A DNA stretch of 64,000 bases from Brevundimonas sp. (lineage in GTDB: Bacteria > Pseudomonadota > Alphaproteobacteria > Caulobacterales > Caulobacteraceae), in the NCBI GenBank assembly GCA_003248965.1, contig QFQU01000020.1, positions 1-64,000 of the forward strand, given 5' to 3'. The notes under the pieces are model-generated. The model did no database searches and was not told where the DNA came from. It was given only the letters and a program-made list of their open reading frames with translations. The position numbers and the translations under genes are program-made. This document shows, in pieces, positions 1 through 8,712 of the stretch; the stretch's first letter is position 1, and each line of letters starts with the position of its first letter.

Positions 1-76
1 ACCTGCTCTTCTTCACGTCCGTCTCCTTTGATGAAACGGACTCTCACTCAAAACGAGGGATCAGGAAGGGGGCGCC

Positions 77-313
77 TCAGGGGTCATGCGTCATCGAGAG
101 CGAGTGAATGTTGCTCCACACACCCTGACGCCACGAGGCATCTAATCCGCTGTCATTGGGATCATAAGGGCGCCAAACTGGGATGTGGTTGTTGTCGTAT
201 TGGACAAAACCGGTCTGCATCCGCCGCTCTGGGTGAGACCGATAGTCGTAGACGACGCGCCAAACCTTCTCGACGCCATAGCCGATGTCGATCCTTTGGT
301 CGCGAATGGCCAA
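77..313 (-). CDS. Small hypothetical protein, last gene of the defence-like operon
   Basis: A 78-residue protein that I do not recognise. It starts with TTG at 313; an AGGAG ribosome site lies 8 bases upstream and overlaps the TAG stop codon of the GIY-YIG gene, so the two genes look translationally coupled with only 11 bases between them. The protein is rich in aromatic and charged residues (motifs VVYDYRSHPERR and VWRPYDPNDSG) and has no signal peptide or membrane segment. Position and coupling suggest an accessory subunit or regulator of the restriction-like system. The lack of a known domain and the non-ATG start keep confidence moderate. Confidence 0.55.
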   Translation of the reverse strand: MAIRDQRIDIGYGVEKVWRVVYDYRSHPERRMQTGFVQYDNNHIPVWRPYDPNDSGLDASWRQGVWSNIHSLSMTHDP

Positions 314-324
314 CTTTCACGCTC

Positions 325-1548
325 CTATTCGACCAACCGGCCAGACGTTGGGTCATACCTTACGCGCACGATGCTCCCGTCGCGGATGCGCTCCACGGCT
401 TCATCAATCGCGCTGATAGGCACGAGGAACCACTCGCGCGGCTTAACTTCCTTGCCGAACCGGTCAGGAATCGTGAGATCGAACAGCGCGGGCGCGAACA
501 CCTTATGGATTAGGGCTTCGAGCTTCCGACACTGGACGCCGTAGACCTTGTAGGTGGCGACGACCTCGACGTCTGCGAGCAGGTAGGTCGCGCTCTTATT
601 CGCTCCGGCAATGCGTGCGGCCACGTCGCCGCCGGTCACGCCGATCTTGTGAAAGAGCTCGCGGTGTTCCGCGACGAACGGCTGGTCCGAGAGGCTACGC
701 AGAACGTAGATCGTTCCGTTCTCGACCTCGCCGTCGTCGGCTTCGCTACCAAAGACCGGGCTGGGGGCGGCATCTTCAGCCACACCTCCAAAGAGCGGCC
801 CCGCATCGGGTTCAGTGATGCGGCGTCCTGCATCATCCTTATAGAGCGCGCGCTGCAATGACCGGAGCAGGAGATCGCTTTCGGTGCCGTTCGCATAGAT
901 GACGCGCAAACGCGCGTCTGCCTCACCGTTCGGCGCCTTGATAGGTTCTCCTACCGACGCGACGTAGGCGATCTGACCGCCGACGATGAAGAAGTCGCCC
1001 ACGCGGATGTCGGCCTTCTGGAAGCCGGCGTCACGAACAAAGCGGCGGGTGACACGAACGCCCGCGTCGAGGTCTCGCTGAACCTCGGCGAACAGCGGCT
1101 CAAAGACCTCGAAGTCCTCGCAACGCTCGCGCCCGGCGATCTCTTCGGCGGCCTGACGCTCTTCCCGCGACGAGACGTGGCGCAGTTTGGTGATGTCCTG
1201 ATCGTCGGCGCCGGCGAGTTCTGCGCGCAGTGCATCGAGGTCCATCTCCTCGGGTTCGACAGGCACCGCCTCGGCTTTCAAGAGACCGTTCTTGTCGAAC
1301 GCAGCAAGCAGGGTCCGGCATTCCTCAAGACCGCGCATCCGATCCAGGCGCACTGCATAGAGCCGTTCGAAGATGTCCCGATCCTCGCCGTGCAGAGGCG
1401 CGCGACCGTGCTCTTCGAAGAAGCGCACGATGTCCTCGAAGCCCGCGATGATACGCTCCTCGCGTGGTGTGTAGGTCGCCGTCTTGGTCTCGGCCGGAGC
1501 GAAGTCGGCGAGTTCGGCGCGGAGATCGTCGAGGCTCAGGTCAGCCAT
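325..1548 (-). CDS. GIY-YIG (T5orf172/MUG113-type) nuclease with helicase-like N-terminal module
   Basis: 407 residues. The C-terminal 130 residues carry a GIY-YIG fold of the T5orf172 type: GTIYVLRS at 278-285 gives the first tyrosine, KIGVTGG at 301-307 the second strand, Arg312 the conserved arginine, and LEALIHKVF at 343-351 the helix with the acidic residue. Residues 27-75 contain FFEEHGRAP and a following charged helix that resemble the C-terminus of the neighbouring helicase. I chose the ATG at 1548, whose codon overlaps the helicase stop by 8 bases; the longer reading frame upstream lies inside the helicase gene. Likely role: a DNA-cutting subunit of the defence-like complex. A bulky middle region (residues 100-270) has no assignment. 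Confidence 0.8.
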   Translation of the reverse strand: MADLSLDDLRAELADFAPAETKTATYTPREERIIAGFEDIVRFFEEHGRAPLHGEDRDIFERLYAVRLDRMRGLEECRTLLAAFDKNGLLKAEAVPVEPEEMDLDALRAELAGADDQDITKLRHVSSREERQAAEEIAGRERCEDFEVFEPLFAEVQRDLDAGVRVTRRFVRDAGFQKADIRVGDFFIVGGQIAYVASVGEPIKAPNGEADARLRVIYANGTESDLLLRSLQRALYKDDAGRRITEPDAGPLFGGVAEDAAPSPVFGSEADDGEVENGTIYVLRSLSDQPFVAEHRELFHKIGVTGGDVAARIAGANKSATYLLADVEVVATYKVYGVQCRKLEALIHKVFAPALFDLTIPDRFGKEVKPREWFLVPISAIDEAVERIRDGSIVRVRYDPTSGRLVE

Positions 1549-3607
1549 ACTTGCCTTCCCGGTCGTAGCGCATGAAGGCGGCGGCGCCTTCGGCGAGCTT
1601 GCGTTCCCATTCATCAGCGGCGTCGATGGATGGCGAGCGACCACGCTCGCGACGGAAACGCACAGCGCGCCCAGCGAAGTCCTTGGCCTCTTCGGGCGAG
1701 AGCGTTGTCCGCTTCGCCGAGATCACCGACTGGACCTGCTTAAGCGTCGCCTCGTTCATGGACTTGGCCAGGACCGCATAGGCGGTTTCGAACGGGTTGA
1801 TGCGGTCGATCAGGTCGATGTCGAGTTCCTTGACCTCAATGGCCAGCCGGCGGACGCCATCCAACAAGGCAGTGTTGGCCTTCGGCTCGCCAGGCGCGTC
1901 AGGCGTAGCAGCGAGTTCCTTGGCCTTCTGCGTCAGGTTCAGTGCTGCGATGGCGTGCTGGCGGATCGCCTCCTGATCCTCGGCACTCATGTCCGGGTAT
2001 TTGTCGCGGACGATCTTGCCCATGCGAACTTGGGTCAGTTCCTCGGGCACCGTCTCCTCGTCGAAAAGACCGCGTTCGAGCGCGGTCTTATCCTGCACGA
2101 AGGCTGTGATGACCTCGTTCAAATCCTCTTGGCAGACGCGCGTCGCCTCGGGACTTTTCGGTTGGGCCAGGCCGCCGATCTCGAAGTGGAACTGGCCCGT
2201 CTGATCGTTGAAGCCGACGTTGGTCTTGCCTTCCTGATAGCCGTCGTCGCCGTAGTCGAAGCCTTCGATCTCGCCGTGATCCTTGGGCGTGAAGTTGAAG
2301 CGCGGCGCGAGCACCTGCTCCATCAGAAGGCTGGCGGCGATGGCCTTCAGGGTGTCGTTGATCGCATCGACAACGGCGCCTTCTGAAGCGTCCGGTTCGG
2401 CGATCAAATTGGTGAAGGACGCGCTTTCCTTGCCTGGCGCGTCGCGCGTCGCTCGGCCGATGATCTGGATGATCTCGGTAAGGCTGGAGCGGTAGCCGAC
2501 CGTCAGAGCGTGCTCGCACCAAATCCAGTCGAAGCCTTCCTTGGCCATGCCGAGAGCCAGGATGATGTCCACATGGTCGCGGTCGTTCTTGTGCGCCGGG
2601 TCTTTCAACGCGGTCAGCACCTTGGCACGCTTGGCCTGATCACCGTCATCGACCAGATCGGCGATCTTGATGATCCGGCCGTCCGTCAGCTTGACGCGAT
2701 GGAAGCCGGTCAGCGGGTCGGCACCCAGCCACTCGCCGAGGCAATGCATGATGTGCTCCACCTCCTTGATCTTGTCCGCCGTGCTCTCCCGCGAATTTAC
2801 GGACGGGATGTGGACGATGGTCTTTCTCGACGGATCGAGCACCGCTTCGATGGCCGTCAGATACCGGCCGCTGTAGAAGAAGTAGCCGATATTGAGCGAC
2901 TTGAGGTGCTCGTAGCCGTTCAGTTGCTCGTAGTAGGTGTAGGTGACCGTCTCGAACTTGTTCTCATCCTCGGGCATCAGAACCGGCGCCGCATCGCCCC
3001 GGAAATAGCTCCCCGTCATCGCCACGATGTGCGCCTTGTCGCGCCGGATGAACTCGGCGAGTTGTGCGCCCAGCCGATTGTCCGGGTTGGCCGAGACGTG
3101 ATGGAATTCATCCACGGCGATCAGCCGGTCGTCAAAAGCCTCGACACCAAGTTGATCCACGGCGAACCGGAACGTGGCGTGGGTGCAGACCAGCACCTTG
3201 TCTTCGCCGGCCAAGAACTGCCCGACAGCTTTCACTTTCGACGGATCGACGCGCTGCTCATCTGGGCCGGGCGCGTTGCATAGGTTCCACTGAGGCTTCA
3301 CCGTCCAGTCGGCCCAGAAACCGAACTTCGACAGCGGCTCATCCGCGAAGCTGCCGCCGATGGACTTCTCCGGCACAACGATGATCGCCTGTTTGAGACC
3401 CTGGTTGTGCAGCTTGTCCAACGCGATGAACATCAGCGCGCGCGACTTCCCCGACGCCGGCGGCGACTTGATCAGCAGATACTGCTCGCCCCGCTTGGCG
3501 AACGCGCGCTCCTGCATGGGGCGCATGCCCATCTCGTTCGCCTTCGCTGAGGCGCCGGTGCGGGCCGTGGTGAAGCTGACGGCAGGGATCGGTTTCGTCG
3601 TGGTCAT
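1541..3607 (-). CDS. SF2 DEAD/DEAH-like helicase/translocase of the defence operon
   Basis: 688 residues with the two RecA-like lobes of superfamily 2. Walker A is SPPASGKS at 48-55, the Walker B box is a DEFH variant at 166-169, motif III is TGSYF at 198-202 and motif VI is QIIGRATRD at 381-389. The region after about 430 is a long helical C-terminus ending in FRRERGRSP (651-659), which resembles the N-terminus of the GIY-YIG protein. The gene overlaps the upstream DUF262 gene by ATGA and the downstream gene by 8 bases, so all are probably translated together. The likely role is ATP-driven DNA translocation or remodelling in a restriction complex, comparable to the helicase that accompanies YeeA-type methylases. 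Confidence 0.88.
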   Translation of the reverse strand: MTTTKPIPAVSFTTARTGASAKANEMGMRPMQERAFAKRGEQYLLIKSPPASGKSRALMFIALDKLHNQGLKQAIIVVPEKSIGGSFADEPLSKFGFWADWTVKPQWNLCNAPGPDEQRVDPSKVKAVGQFLAGEDKVLVCTHATFRFAVDQLGVEAFDDRLIAVDEFHHVSANPDNRLGAQLAEFIRRDKAHIVAMTGSYFRGDAAPVLMPEDENKFETVTYTYYEQLNGYEHLKSLNIGYFFYSGRYLTAIEAVLDPSRKTIVHIPSVNSRESTADKIKEVEHIMHCLGEWLGADPLTGFHRVKLTDGRIIKIADLVDDGDQAKRAKVLTALKDPAHKNDRDHVDIILALGMAKEGFDWIWCEHALTVGYRSSLTEIIQIIGRATRDAPGKESASFTNLIAEPDASEGAVVDAINDTLKAIAASLLMEQVLAPRFNFTPKDHGEIEGFDYGDDGYQEGKTNVGFNDQTGQFHFEIGGLAQPKSPEATRVCQEDLNEVITAFVQDKTALERGLFDEETVPEELTQVRMGKIVRDKYPDMSAEDQEAIRQHAIAALNLTQKAKELAATPDAPGEPKANTALLDGVRRLAIEVKELDIDLIDRINPFETAYAVLAKSMNEATLKQVQSVISAKRTTLSPEEAKDFAGRAVRFRRERGRSPSIDAADEWERKLAEGAAAFMRYDREGKYG

Positions 3608-5313
3608 TGGGGAGAGGAGCCTTCGCAGAGCTTCAACATGTCCGCGTGAATGCGATCCGCGCGGGCCGCCAGAAAGGCGTCGTAGTCGTCAGCGATCAGG
3701 GCACCGTAAGGAATGAGGTGGCTCTCCAATCGCTGGCGAACAACCTCTTCGCCCAGGGACGCCTTCTCGGCGCGTTTGCTGACATATGTGGAAGGGGTTT
3801 GGGCGCCGACTTTTCGATTGGTCGTCCATGTGATCAGCGCGCAGTTGAGCGCACGGTTCACCCTCTCGTCCGCGCGATCTCCGCCGAGAATGCCCACGGG
3901 GTATAGATGGTGGAACTCGCGGCTATGAAAATTGTCCGGCGTGATTGACGCCCCATCCGCGAAATCCAGCCCACCGCGACGCAAGCTGGTAGCGAGCATC
4001 GCGCGTGGCAACCGGTCCTTACGACCGGGCCAGCCCGCGAGCATGAGTTCTTCTTTTGCAGGCAAGGGGTAGTAGGTCTCGTCGAATAGCTCACAGGCGC
4101 CTTCCGCCTTCCCTGTCAGCATGTCGCGGAGAATGCGGTAGTCCGCGTATGCGCGAGTGGCGGAGGTCTTCCCATACCGGGAGGTATAGCTGGCTCTCCA
4201 CAGGGCCTTACGTATCAAGGAACGGGCGTTTCCGCCGTCGTCGAAATTGTGCTCGGGCACGTCAGCCCACAGGGCGCACACAAGATAGACCGCCACCTCG
4301 GTCGGCAGGCACTGCTCATTGAGGATGGCTTCCGACCGAAGGAACTGGATGCCGTGCTTGAACCCGTGTTCCAGGCGGCTCCAGACCGACGCGAACTCGG
4401 AGCCGTAGGCGGTGTCCAGATAGGTCTTCTTGAGAGGCGGACGGTCCATCAGCAAGGCCGCAACCGATAGGATCGTGTCTTCGATCCGACCATAATCGCG
4501 TGCCGCCGGGACAGAACCCACCAACACCTCGACCATGTCGTGGAGGGAATCGCCTGTCGCGCTTTCAAGCTGGGCGACGACGATGTCAAAATCCTTCAGG
4601 GGGGTCGCCGACGTGTTCATTTTGATGAACACGTCTAAGGCAGTGCCGCGTCCAGTTTTCGAGTTCAGCGACAGGAACGGGATGTCGTATTTCGCTACCC
4701 GCTGCCGGAGGATGCCCAGCCTCTCTACCAGATCGAACGTCAAAAGCTCGGCTGCCTGGATTGTCTTCTTCCAGGCAGCCAGTGCTTCTTCGCCCAAATA
4801 CCCAGGGCAGAGAACCGTGGCCGGGATGTAGCCCCGCTGGAGCATCTCGATAGGGTCGTTGGCCCATGCGGGCTGAAGCACGCCCTTGCGATCCCATCGT
4901 TTGAGAGCCTCGACGCGGGGAGCATCAACACCCCCATCGGTGCTATCGCTTTCCTCGTCAGCCTCTTGGGCAGTCAGGGACACCAGCACGTCCAGCCCAT
5001 CACGCCGGTAGTCGCCGGTCAGTCCCCGCCACAAGGCCGTCATCCGCTGCTGGCCGTCGAGAAGATGCAAGGACGGCTTCGATTGGGGTTTCGGCGCCCC
5101 GACGATAGGGCGCGAGAAGAAGAGTTCTTCGTCGCCCACCTCCAGGGTCAGCAAGGCGCCGATTGGCAAAGGCGGGTCGCGGAGAATGTTCTCCAGCAGG
5201 CCCACAACCTGATTATGCCGCCAAGCCTCATGCCGCTGGAAACGCGGCAGAACCACTTGGCCCTGCTTTATCAGCGCGAACCAATCCTCGACCTTCTTAT
5301 TGCGCGCTTCCAC
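3604..5313 (-). CDS. DUF262 protein with C-terminal HNH-like (DUF1524-type) region, GmrSD-like
   Basis: 569 residues. The N-terminus has the DUF262 (ParB/sulfiredoxin-like) signatures RFQRHEAW at 24-31 and LLDGQQRMTAL with DGQQR at 86-90. The C-terminus has an HNH-like stretch: FHHLYP at 467-472 followed by conserved asparagines at 486, 490 and 499, the pattern seen in DUF1524 nucleases. DUF262-DUF1524 proteins include the GmrSD and BrxU restriction enzymes that cut modified DNA using a nucleotide. GTG start at 5313 with an AGGGGG ribosome site in the 9-base gap after the methyltransferase. Likely role: nucleotide-dependent nuclease or specificity subunit. Whether the HNH site is active cannot be told from sequence alone. 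Confidence 0.83.
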   Translation of the reverse strand: MEARNKKVEDWFALIKQGQVVLPRFQRHEAWRHNQVVGLLENILRDPPLPIGALLTLEVGDEELFFSRPIVGAPKPQSKPSLHLLDGQQRMTALWRGLTGDYRRDGLDVLVSLTAQEADEESDSTDGGVDAPRVEALKRWDRKGVLQPAWANDPIEMLQRGYIPATVLCPGYLGEEALAAWKKTIQAAELLTFDLVERLGILRQRVAKYDIPFLSLNSKTGRGTALDVFIKMNTSATPLKDFDIVVAQLESATGDSLHDMVEVLVGSVPAARDYGRIEDTILSVAALLMDRPPLKKTYLDTAYGSEFASVWSRLEHGFKHGIQFLRSEAILNEQCLPTEVAVYLVCALWADVPEHNFDDGGNARSLIRKALWRASYTSRYGKTSATRAYADYRILRDMLTGKAEGACELFDETYYPLPAKEELMLAGWPGRKDRLPRAMLATSLRRGGLDFADGASITPDNFHSREFHHLYPVGILGGDRADERVNRALNCALITWTTNRKVGAQTPSTYVSKRAEKASLGEEVVRQRLESHLIPYGALIADDYDAFLAARADRIHADMLKLCEGSSPQ

Positions 5314-5322
5314 GCTACCCCC

Positions 5323-8079
5323 TCAGTCCCGACCAGCCTTGCCGCTGCTCATTTTTGTGTAGAGTTCGAACAGCTTTTCGAGCCGCTCGGTGTCGTTGCG
5401 GAACCGACGTCCGATGTAGATGCGTTCGAGAACCTCGTCATTGGCCTCATGGGCACGACGGAGGTCATCCGGCATGTTCTCGGGATCATAGAGGTCCGCG
5501 ATAGTCGCCGGAAAATGAACCTCGCGGGCCAGAAGGATGTTCGCGGCGCATCGGGTGAGGTCCGCTTTGTTCTGTTCAGTCAGCTTCGGGAGCGGGAAAG
5601 TGTTCCAACCCAGTGTGTTTGAGTAAGAAAAATCGTTTCGCATTCTGACGCAGACCGTTCCGATCCACACCCAGTGCAAGCGAGAAACGATCAAGGCGGC
5701 GTTCCAAAGCTCCGCGCCATAGAGCGCAAAGTTTCGCTCACTGATGACATAGCCACCGTCCGTCACCGCCACGGGAAGATACTGACGATTTTCCGATGAC
5801 ACGCGCGGGACGACTACGGCGGTGCCGGCACGGTGCGGGGCGAACACGAACCTATGAGGTTGGCCTGCATAAGCTTTCGCTTGCTGACCTCCCTTCAGAC
5901 GCACCTCTCTCACATTGTCTATTCGACGTTTAATCGGATCGCAATGCAAAGCTTCATCCAGATCGCTATCCTCGATCCAGATACAATATCTGACCTTGCC
6001 ATTAATAAGCTCGTTCGAACCGATATACTGCTTTATGAACTTGCCGGCTGATGGGCAGCTACTCTCGATTGAAGAAACATCATGGGCATTCAATATTAAA
6101 TGACCCCCATCATTAGGCATGTTTCCTCGAATCATAATCCCGCGCCCGTCAGACGCCGAGGTCTTCGGCGTCACCGAAACATTCTCGCTCGCGACAAGAT
6201 ATGGACCGATGTTATCTACCGTCCTGACAATTTCGCCACCTGCGGGCGATACGCTCAAGATCGTTGGCGTCACTGAGCGATCTTGCGTCAAACCAACGAT
6301 AACGACGGTGACGCCGGCCTTATTGGAGGCCAAATTAGACCAATGGAAACTCTGGGCTGCGAAGAAAATTCTGTAGCCCATGCCAAACATAATGGGCCAC
6401 AAAATGGGAACTTGTTCGCCCTGGCAAACTGAGTTCGTCGCCACGAACGCGAACGAGGCCCGAGTAAAACGCGCATACTCAGCCGCCTTCATGAACCAGC
6501 CGGCAACATAGTCCAGTGACTTCCAGCCAGTTGCTGTCCGTGAATGAAATACCGCTTTCAGATCGGATTTTTGCTCATCGTTTTGAACGACGGAGCCGAG
6601 GTATGGAGGATTCCCACAGATGTAGGTTTCGCCTCCCTCATTTTCAAAGTCGATCTCGGCCTGATCGAGCGGCGTCTGAAATAGGTCATCCGAGGTGACT
6701 TTCACGCCAGTTCCGGTTGGCGGGCATATGCTCAGCCAATCTAAACGTAGAGCGTTTCCGCAGGTGATCCAGTTCTCCGCGCCAAGCGGCAGGAACTCTG
6801 CAATGGCCTCCTTCTGACCGCGATAAGTCACGTCGGACTGATACTCAGCAATGATGAGAGCAAGCCGGGCGATCTCAGCAGGAAAGTCGCGTAGCTCAAT
6901 CCCGCGGAAGTTGGTCAGTGGAATCTCGGATCGCCGATCCGGCTCTCCGCGTCGCCTGTTGATGTCCGCCTCGATCTCGCGCATCGCCTTGTAGGCGATC
7001 ACCAGGAAGTTGCCCGAGCCGCAAGCCGGGTCGAACACCCTGATCCGCGCCATGCGCTTGCGGAGGTTCAGCAGTTTTTGCGGGCTGTCGCCGGCCTCGG
7101 TGAACTTTTCGCGCAGGTCGTCAAGGAAGAGCGGGTTCAGCACCTTCAGGATGTTGGGAACGCTGGTGTAGTGCATGCCCAGCGAGCCGCGCTCATCCTC
7201 GTCTGTCACCGCCTGGATCATCGACCCGAAGATGTCCGGGTTGATCTTCCGCCAGTTCAGACTCCCGATATGCATCAGGTAGGAGCGGGCCACCTTGCTG
7301 AACCGGGGCGCGTCAGTGCTTCCGCTGAAAAGCTGGCCGTTCACATAGGGGAACTTGATCGCATAGCGCGGGAGGCCCGCCGCTTCACGATCCGCCGGCT
7401 TGGTGTCCATGGCGCGGAAAATTTCGCCGATGACCTCGTGGGTCATCGCGGCGTTGCTCGCCGACATCTGCTCGACCGTCTTGGTAAACAGCCCCTCGGT
7501 CAGGAAGATGTCGGTGTCCTCGGCGAAGAAGCAGAAGATCAGCCGCGCCATGAAGTGGTTCATGTCGTGCTGACGTTCGACAGACGCCCAGTCTGGGTTC
7601 TCCTTCAGAAGCTGGACGTAGAGCTTATTCAGCCGCCCCGTCGCCTTCACATCGAACGAGCTTTCGCGGATTTCCTTGACCGTGGTGATCCCGGCCAGCG
7701 GCAGGAAGAAGCCGAAGTGATCAGGGAACTCGGCATAGGTGCAAGCAACCGTGCCACCACCGTTCAAGTCTTCCGCCTGGAACCACTCGCCATCCGTGGC
7801 GACGATGAACTTGGCCTTGGCCGAAGCAGTCTTGGGGCTGTCGCGCAGGGCTTTCAGTGTGTCGTCCACGGCGCCCAGCGCGCAGGTGGCGATGTGGATG
7901 TTGTTGCGCTGGAGGACGCCGCCCGGCACGTCGGACTGATTGGTCGATCCCGTCCGCAGTCGCTTGATCGTGGTCGCAGGATTGTCGAAGGCGATCAGAA
8001 ACTGAAACGGGAACTCGGCCGCGTCGAACGGCTCAAGCACGAGGTTGGATACAGCTTCTTCAATCTCAACGGGATTCAT
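5323..8079 (-). CDS. MmeI/YeeA-family class I N6-adenine DNA methyltransferase
   Basis: 918 residues from the ATG at 8079; another ATG at 8091 in frame adds four residues, and neither has a strong ribosome site. The SAM-binding motif I is FDPACGSGNFL (349-359) and the catalytic motif IV is NPPY (490-493), typical of gamma-class adenine methyltransferases. The N-terminal 300 residues resemble the MmeI N-terminal and helical spacer domains, and the part after about 560 should hold the target-recognition domain. In MmeI itself the N-terminus carries a PD-(D/E)xK nuclease; I see no convincing D...ExK here, so cleavage may depend on the downstream genes. First gene of the operon; its product would mark self DNA. 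Confidence 0.88.
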   Translation of the reverse strand: MNPVEIEEAVSNLVLEPFDAAEFPFQFLIAFDNPATTIKRLRTGSTNQSDVPGGVLQRNNIHIATCALGAVDDTLKALRDSPKTASAKAKFIVATDGEWFQAEDLNGGGTVACTYAEFPDHFGFFLPLAGITTVKEIRESSFDVKATGRLNKLYVQLLKENPDWASVERQHDMNHFMARLIFCFFAEDTDIFLTEGLFTKTVEQMSASNAAMTHEVIGEIFRAMDTKPADREAAGLPRYAIKFPYVNGQLFSGSTDAPRFSKVARSYLMHIGSLNWRKINPDIFGSMIQAVTDEDERGSLGMHYTSVPNILKVLNPLFLDDLREKFTEAGDSPQKLLNLRKRMARIRVFDPACGSGNFLVIAYKAMREIEADINRRRGEPDRRSEIPLTNFRGIELRDFPAEIARLALIIAEYQSDVTYRGQKEAIAEFLPLGAENWITCGNALRLDWLSICPPTGTGVKVTSDDLFQTPLDQAEIDFENEGGETYICGNPPYLGSVVQNDEQKSDLKAVFHSRTATGWKSLDYVAGWFMKAAEYARFTRASFAFVATNSVCQGEQVPILWPIMFGMGYRIFFAAQSFHWSNLASNKAGVTVVIVGLTQDRSVTPTILSVSPAGGEIVRTVDNIGPYLVASENVSVTPKTSASDGRGIMIRGNMPNDGGHLILNAHDVSSIESSCPSAGKFIKQYIGSNELINGKVRYCIWIEDSDLDEALHCDPIKRRIDNVREVRLKGGQQAKAYAGQPHRFVFAPHRAGTAVVVPRVSSENRQYLPVAVTDGGYVISERNFALYGAELWNAALIVSRLHWVWIGTVCVRMRNDFSYSNTLGWNTFPLPKLTEQNKADLTRCAANILLAREVHFPATIADLYDPENMPDDLRRAHEANDEVLERIYIGRRFRNDTERLEKLFELYTKMSSGKAGRD

Positions 8080-8090
8080 GCAGACGACCA

Positions 8091-8273
8091 TACGAAGTCG
8101 GCACCCGTCGCAGCAAGGCGATACTCGACGACCTAACCAACGAGCCGCAACGCATTCTCTTCGATCACGCCATGACGTCGGCCGAAATCAGGCGGTGGCG
8201 GTGGGCGGCGTTCCAGATGGACCAGAACCCCGAGGGGCGTGGTCGCTTTCCATGGGAGCGGCACCATGGATGA
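8091..8273 (+). pseudogene. Possible C-terminal remnant of an unidentified gene
   Basis: Just upstream of and antiparallel to the methyltransferase there is a coding-like frame that runs from about 8091 to a TGA at 8271-8273. It has good codon bias and a protein-like composition (DEPQ-rich start, then IRRWRWAAFQMDQ), but no start codon with a ribosome site; the only ATG, at 8172, gives just 33 residues. It may be the 3' end of a gene cut off when the defence operon arrived. It could also be chance. Confidence 0.25.
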
Positions 8274-8298
8274 AGGACTGCTTGGCTGTCCATCCCAC

Positions 8299-8712
8299 TC
8301 ACCGCAGGTGAGAGAGGGTTTGCTCTTCGAACATTCGCAGCATCAATCCGGTGCGGAGATAGGCTTCCTCGTCTCCTCGCCAGACGAGCCGTGCTCGACG
8401 TAGATCGTCCTCAATCCAAATAAACGCATCGAAGTCAGGCCCCTTGAATAGAAAGCCATAGCAAATGCAGCCGTCGTCGCCACTTCCCTCACCAACATAT
8501 TCGACTGTGAGAAGTTCATTGAACGCCAGAGGCTGCGACTTGGCCAACAGACTTTGACCATTCGTGAGGTCATACGCTTCGACTGCCGCTTGGAAGAAGC
8601 CGTCGTAGTCGTCGCCGGGTGTCCTCCACGAGTTTGGAGGAGGCAACAGACTCAACATTTCATCGAAGGTGAGCCAGCGTTGATTGGGCGGATCGGCAGG
8701 GGACTCATTCAT
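8299..8712 (-). CDS. Hypothetical protein, 137 residues
   Basis: Start chosen at the ATG at 8712, preceded by GGAGAG at a good distance; the frame runs on further upstream but the added residues are low-complexity and arginine-rich. The protein is acidic, soluble, and contains FDEMLSLLPPP near the N-terminus and FIWIEDDLRRARLVW in the second half. No family is recognised. It lies upstream of the defence operon on the same strand, 219 bases from the methyltransferase start, so it is probably transcribed separately. An accessory-island orphan with codon use like its neighbours. Confidence 0.6.
   Translation of the reverse strand: MNESPADPPNQRWLTFDEMLSLLPPPNSWRTPGDDYDGFFQAAVEAYDLTNGQSLLAKSQPLAFNELLTVEYVGEGSGDDGCICYGFLFKGPDFDAFIWIEDDLRRARLVWRGDEEAYLRTGLMLRMFEEQTLSHLR

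Noticed and set aside
28..544. Plus-strand frames at the left edge
   Set aside because: They oppose the small TTG-started gene and the end of the GIY-YIG gene, which have a coupled ribosome site and better composition.
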